Origin: Candidatus Methanoplasma sp.
GTDB taxonomy: Archaea > Thermoplasmatota > Thermoplasmata > Methanomassiliicoccales > Methanomethylophilaceae
Reading direction: 5' to 3'
NCBI GenBank assembly: GCA_031283015.1
Contig: JAITCQ010000060.1
Location: 1-9,559, forward strand
DNA: 9,559 bases
Each line of letters starts with the position of its first letter. The stretch's first letter is position 1. Shown one piece after another: positions 7,405-9,559 of the stretch. The notes under the pieces are model-generated. The model was not told the DNA's origin. It did not search any database and saw only the letters and a program-made list of their open reading frames with translations. A program made the position numbers and the translations under genes.

Positions 7405-8184
7405 TCATCGGAGGGCGCCGCATCCTTTGGCGGCTTCAATACAATTGCAGTCGCGGTCTTTGATCTTCGGAAGGCCGAGTTCCAAAAGCCTCAGCACCTT
7501 CGCAAGGCACTCGTTCATCGTTTTATGGATGATCTCTATGCTCACGTCCTCGTCATGCCACACGTCGTAATCCGTCACGGTGGCGAGGCTGCAGTAGCAC
7601 ATCCCGAGCTCCCTCGCAAGCTGGCATTCCGGAACGACGGTCATTCCGATTATGTCCCCGAAATGCCTGAACATGTTGCTTTCCGCCCTGGTAGAGAATC
7701 TCGGCCCTTCTATGCACACGTACGTCCCTCCGAAGTGGTGCTTTATCCCCATCTCTTCTGCGGTCTCGATGAATATCCCGTTCAGGTAACCGCAGAACGG
7801 GTCCGGCATCGATATGTGCACGATCTTGTCATCAAAGAACGTGTAATCCCTTTTTTTCGTGAAATCTATGAACTGGGTCGGCACGATGAGGTCTCCCGGC
7901 GCATATTCGATCTGAAGCGAGCCCACTGCACATGCGGATATCACATATTCGCATCCGAGCTCTTTGAGCGCCCACATGTTGGCCCTGTACGGGACGCCGG
8001 ACGGAGGATGCCGTCCGGACCTTCCGTGGCGGAACATGAACGCCACTTCGACGCCGGCGATCCTGCCGATCGTTATCTCGTCGGAGGGTTTGCCGTACGG
8101 CGTATCAGGAAAAACGGTCTTTATTATCTCAAAGGAATCGGGATCGTATATCCCCGTACCTCCGATGATGGCGATCTTCGGCAT
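7405..8184 (-). CDS. mtnP: 5'-methylthioadenosine phosphorylase (MTAP/MTI phosphorylase family)
   Basis: The 259-residue protein is a family-2 purine nucleoside phosphorylase. It cleaves methylthioadenosine (or methylthioinosine) with phosphate to free the base and methylthioribose-1-phosphate, part of methionine salvage and disposal of S-adenosylmethionine by-products. Motifs: IIGGTGIYDP (6-15), FRHGRSGRH (51-59), VGSLQIEYAPGD (87-98), EGPRFSTRAES (159-169), MTVVPE (181-186) and TDYDVW (204-209). The two Asp of TDYD correspond to the adenine-reading Asp220/Asp222 of human MTAP, favouring methylthioadenosine over methylthioinosine. The C-terminus carries DCNC (245-248), like the C-terminal CxC motif known in thermophilic archaeal relatives. 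The frame stays open to 8262, but ATG 8184 matches the family start and lies 24-25 nt from a TATA box, so it is probably leaderless. It is the first gene of a four-gene operon. Confidence 0.92.
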   Translation of the reverse strand: MPKIAIIGGTGIYDPDSFEIIKTVFPDTPYGKPSDEITIGRIAGVEVAFMFRHGRSGRHPPSGVPYRANMWALKELGCEYVISACAVGSLQIEYAPGDLIVPTQFIDFTKKRDYTFFDDKIVHISMPDPFCGYLNGIFIETAEEMGIKHHFGGTYVCIEGPRFSTRAESNMFRHFGDIIGMTVVPECQLARELGMCYCSLATVTDYDVWHDEDVSIEIIHKTMNECLAKVLRLLELGLPKIKDRDCNCIEAAKGCGALR

Positions 8185-8202
8185 GCCCAAGGGATTCGTA
8201 TA

Positions 8203-8213
8203 AGGATATAAAA
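8203..8213 (-). promoter_or_regulatory. Archaeal promoter of the mtnP-hypF-apgM-like-cobT operon
   Basis: Read on the - strand this is TTTTATATCCT, a good TATA box. Its centre (about 8208) lies 24-25 nt before the mtnP ATG, so transcription should begin at or within a few bases of the start codon, and no ribosome site is present. All four genes that follow are spaced by 7 nt or less, so this is probably the operon's main promoter. Confidence 0.6.
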
Positions 8214-8227
8214 TGGGTCCTGTCTGA

Positions 8228-8259
8228 CCGGCGCAGATGCGGCATACCCCATGCGCCGG
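8228..8259. promoter_or_regulatory. 8-bp inverted repeat beside the operon promoter (possible operator)
   Basis: Arms CCGGCGCA (8228-8235) and TGCGCCGG (8252-8259) are perfect complements 16 nt apart. They lie about 15 bp upstream of the mtnP TATA box, outside any supported gene. This is a fitting place for a regulator site, but no regulator or known motif could be assigned; a hairpin in a transcript is the alternative. Confidence 0.4.
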
Positions 8260-8303
8260 CATGAGTTCTGCTTTGCCAGTTATACTACATGTAATGCGGG
8301 GCT

Positions 8304-8312
8304 AGAATATAA
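8304..8312 (+). promoter_or_regulatory. TATA-like box for the candidate structured RNA
   Basis: AGAATATAA sits about 25-27 nt before 8334, just 5' of the first base-paired element of the candidate RNA. Other AT-rich possibilities nearby (8281-8287, 8321-8326) make this assignment tentative. Confidence 0.4.
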
Positions 8313-8333
8313 CGCGCCGCAATAAACGGTTGC

Positions 8334-8566
8334 CAAAGGAGTGAGCCCGGATATGCGCAGCTCACATCTGCGGCAAATCCGGGACTGCTTTGACAGGAAG
8401 GTGATATTTTGGAAATACCCGTATCCCGCCGTAAAGGCGGTCTCGACATCCGGATATGTGTTAACGGGACGATCGTTACGATCTGTCTTGATTGGCCGTA
8501 ACGGGTGGCATGTATGGCACCGCGTCAAGGGCCCGGCCCGGTTGGGCCGTCACCTTCCTTTTTTTG
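8334..8566 (+). ncRNA. Candidate structured RNA or leader, about 230 nt, no family recognised
   Basis: No credible protein is encoded here, but strong pairing potential is present. (1) A hairpin: 8346-8352 pairs with 8377-8383 (7 bp) and 8356-8360 with 8368-8372 (5 bp), leaving a 7-nt loop CTCACAT; the loop bases CTCAC (8361-8365) are complementary to GTGAG (8341-8345) just 5' of the hairpin, forming a pseudoknot. (2) A perfect 10-bp long-range helix between AGGAAGGTGA (8395-8404) and TCACCTTCCT (8550-8559). (3) Enclosed hairpins CCGCC/GGCGG (8426-8440), GATCG/CGATC (8471-8483) and 8501-8507 with 8518-8525 (one bulge). (4) The terminal hairpin CGGCCC-GGTT-GGGCCG (8534-8549), followed by a T-run. 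A TATA-like box precedes it. It could be a stand-alone RNA or a leader of the small gene at 8668. I saw no B12-box, SRP or RNase P core. The strand is chosen from the T-run. Ends are estimates. Confidence 0.5.
8534..8566 (+). terminator. GC hairpin plus T-run
   Basis: A perfect 6-bp stem with a GGTT loop (8534-8549) is followed by CACCTTCC and a run of seven T's (8559-8565). T-runs alone can stop archaeal RNA polymerase. It would end the candidate RNA on the + strand. The bases before the T-run also pair with 8395-8404, so the 3' end may be part of the RNA fold rather than only a terminator. Confidence 0.5.
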
Positions 8567-8582
8567 AAGATGGTCTGGGCGG

Positions 8583-8597
8583 ATAAATACTTTATTA
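8583..8597 (+). promoter_or_regulatory. TATA-like box upstream of the small protein gene
   Basis: ATAAATACTTTATTA follows directly after the T-run of the candidate RNA. Initiation about 25 nt on (near 8612) would leave a 5' leader of some 55 nt before ATG 8668, with its ribosome site. It suggests that the small gene has its own promoter. Confidence 0.45.
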
Positions 8598-8667
8598 GTA
8601 CCGCACAGATTCAAACAGAACAGTTTTGATGTCGGAAGGATATGTGGGGGCACATCGAGGTGTTCCT

Positions 8668-8817
8668 ATGGCAGAAGAGAAAGAGATCGAAACTTTGTCG
8701 AAAAAAGAGATGTACGCCATGCTCCTGAAGGAGTATGCGGAGTGCAGGGACGAGGGCAGGGAGTGCTATCTCGAGGAACTGATCGAAGAGCTGAGGAAGG
8801 AACTGGAGTCCCCCTGA
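8668..8817 (+). CDS. Small charged hypothetical protein, 49 residues
   Basis: I do not recognise this protein. It starts MAEEKEIETLSKKEMYAML and ends with an EELIEELRKELESP tail. Charged residues (Glu, Lys, Arg, Asp) dominate, with a heptad-like spacing of Leu/Met/Tyr that suggests one or two amphipathic helices; two Cys occur at about residues 28 and 34. There is no membrane segment or signal peptide. The start at 8668 is chosen because GAGGTG (8657-8662) lies 5 nt before it. Upstream in-frame starts at TTG 8626 and ATG 8629 would add 13-14 residues (MSEGYVGAHRGVP) without a ribosome site. It stands alone, downstream of the candidate RNA and convergent with the PHP gene 37 nt away. Confidence 0.6.
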   Translation: MAEEKEIETLSKKEMYAMLLKEYAECRDEGRECYLEELIEELRKELESP

Positions 8818-8854
8818 TATTCCGCGGTCCAGAAAAGAGGTCGAGGATACGCCC

Positions 8855-9508
8855 TCATTTGATCAGGTGTTTGATCATTTCGTAAGGCGTCTCGTTGATC
8901 GCTTTCCTCGCTTCTTCCTCGGTGAGACCGGCGCCGACGGCGACGGTCATCGCCGCCCGCTCGTCCATGAGGTTGCCTACCGTGTGGGCATCGGAATTGA
9001 CCACCATCTTCGCGCCCACCCTTCTGGCCATGTTCGCGACGTATCCGTTTGTGATGTTATGGCCGGCGCGTCCGGTTATCTCAAGCGCGACGTTGTTCCC
9101 GGTGGCGAATTTAGCTTCTTCGAGCGTGATCAGGCCGGGGTGGGCGAGTATGTCGACGTTGGGACTCATGGCCGCTTTCAGGTTGGTGTTGGGGGGCACT
9201 GGTTCGGTGACCGTTTCCCCGTGGACCACAACAATCTCCGCCCCGAGGGCCTTCGCTCTTTTTGCCATCATGTCTATCTTGGACGGCGGGACGTACGTAA
9301 GTTCCACTCCGGGAATGACTGTGATGTAATCGCTGCCGAGTTCCGCGGCCTTTACTATGTTGGGAACGACGTGATCGATGTTGGTCACGTCTACGTGGTC
9401 GGTTATCGCGATCGCGGCGTGTCCTAGATCCATCGCGCGGCGTACGAGCTCCGAAGGCGTCAGGTCGCCGTCGCTGAATATGGTGTGGGTGTGCAGATCT
9501 ATCCTCAT
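8855..9508 (-). CDS. PHP-domain metal-dependent hydrolase (histidinol-phosphatase-like)
   Basis: The 217-residue protein is a stand-alone PHP domain, a metal-dependent phosphoesterase fold. Expected metal ligands are visible: HTH (His6, His8), ITDHVD (Asp37, His38), GVELTY (Glu69), VVHGE (His96), AHPG (His123) and NSDAH (Asp173, His175). This complete set suggests an active enzyme. The exact substrate cannot be told: relatives include histidinol phosphatases, phosphoesterases acting on nucleotides, and proteins of unknown role; no histidine genes are visible here. The ATG at 9508 overlaps the stop codon of the preceding gene (ATGA), and GGAGAGG lies 6 nt before it, so translation is probably coupled. 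Downstream, 37 nt separate it from the convergent small gene. Confidence 0.88.
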   Translation of the reverse strand: MRIDLHTHTIFSDGDLTPSELVRRAMDLGHAAIAITDHVDVTNIDHVVPNIVKAAELGSDYITVIPGVELTYVPPSKIDMMAKRAKALGAEIVVVHGETVTEPVPPNTNLKAAMSPNVDILAHPGLITLEEAKFATGNNVALEITGRAGHNITNGYVANMARRVGAKMVVNSDAHTVGNLMDERAAMTVAVGAGLTEEEARKAINETPYEMIKHLIK

Positions 9509-9558
9509 TTTTTCCTCTCCGCAAGTTTTTCGTAAACCTTTTCCATGGGAAGCCCCGA
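9505..9558 (-). CDS. C-terminal 17 codons of an unidentified upstream gene (partial)
   Basis: In the frame that ends at the TGA overlapping the PHP start codon, the - strand reads SGLPMEKVYEKLAERKK and stop. The lysine-rich helical end and the ATGA overlap with the next gene suggest a real coding end in the same operon. Too little is visible to name it. Confidence 0.5.
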   Translation of the reverse strand, partial: SGLPMEKVYEKLAERKK

Positions 9559-9559
9559 C

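Noticed and set aside
7398..7439. Upstream TTG start for hypF
   Set aside because: It would overlap mtnP by 35 bp with no ribosome site, and the acylphosphatase domain starts at ATG 7397.
7381..8211. 276-codon + strand frame opposite mtnP
   Set aside because: No domain features, and it runs antisense through a clear MTAP.
8185..8262. Longer mtnP starting at 8262
   Set aside because: The added 26 residues are translated from the TATA box and dyad; the family N-terminus begins at 8184.
8341..8586. 81-codon + strand frame, and the - strand frame 8280-8528, in the intergenic region
   Set aside because: Neither shows a ribosome site or protein-like composition; the base-pairing pattern explains the sequence better.
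8214..8633. Cobalamin riboswitch, SRP RNA, RNase P RNA or tRNA
   Set aside because: I looked for the B12 box, the SRP helix-8 core, the RNase P conserved blocks and a T-arm on both strands and found none.
8818..8854. Terminator between the small gene and the PHP gene
   Set aside because: Only a weak CCTCTTTTCT stretch on the - strand and no stable stem; too little to call.
1..9559. Mobile element, integrase, attachment site or defence genes
   Set aside because: No transposase, terminal inverted repeats or target duplications were seen; gene spacing and base use look uniform.

Overview
The window looks archaeal, most likely a methanogen of the Thermoplasmata side such as Methanomassiliicoccales (inference; no rRNA is present). 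The reasons are: archaeal-type cobamide enzymes (a CbiZ-CobZ fusion, CobY in place of CobU, the archaeal CobT family), HypF for [NiFe]-hydrogenase maturation, TATA-like boxes about 24 nt upstream of apparently leaderless starts, GAGGT/GGTGA ribosome sites, and a moderately GC-rich, gene-dense layout.

Region 1 (1-3126, + strand) is a cobamide nucleotide-loop block. It holds the 3' part of a CbiS-like fusion (adenosylcobinamide amidohydrolase plus alpha-ribazole-5'-phosphate phosphatase), then cobS with a remarkable ~270-residue Pro/Glu/Lys-rich N-terminal extension built partly of tandem repeats, then cobY. Region 2 (8213 down to 3123, - strand) is a tightly packed operon behind a leaderless-type promoter: methylthioadenosine phosphorylase, hypF, a divergent archaeal phosphoglycerate-mutase-like protein and cobT. 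The two blocks converge; the cobY and cobT stop codons overlap by 4 bp. Together the cobamide genes cover corrinoid salvage (CbiZ), guanylylation (CobY), lower-ligand activation (CobT), condensation (CobS) and final dephosphorylation (CobZ).

Region 3 (about 8214-8667) has no convincing protein gene but is full of structure. There is an 8-bp dyad next to the operon promoter. Next to it is a likely structured RNA on the + strand (about 8334-8566) with its own TATA-like box, a 5' pseudoknot, a perfect 10-bp long-range helix, a GC-rich terminal hairpin and a T-run. After it comes a second TATA-like box and a 49-residue charged small protein gene with a good ribosome site. I could not match the RNA to any family I know; it is the best candidate for something undescribed.

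Region 4 (8855-9559, - strand) holds a PHP-domain metal-dependent hydrolase, translationally coupled (ATGA) to an upstream gene of which only the last 17 codons are visible.
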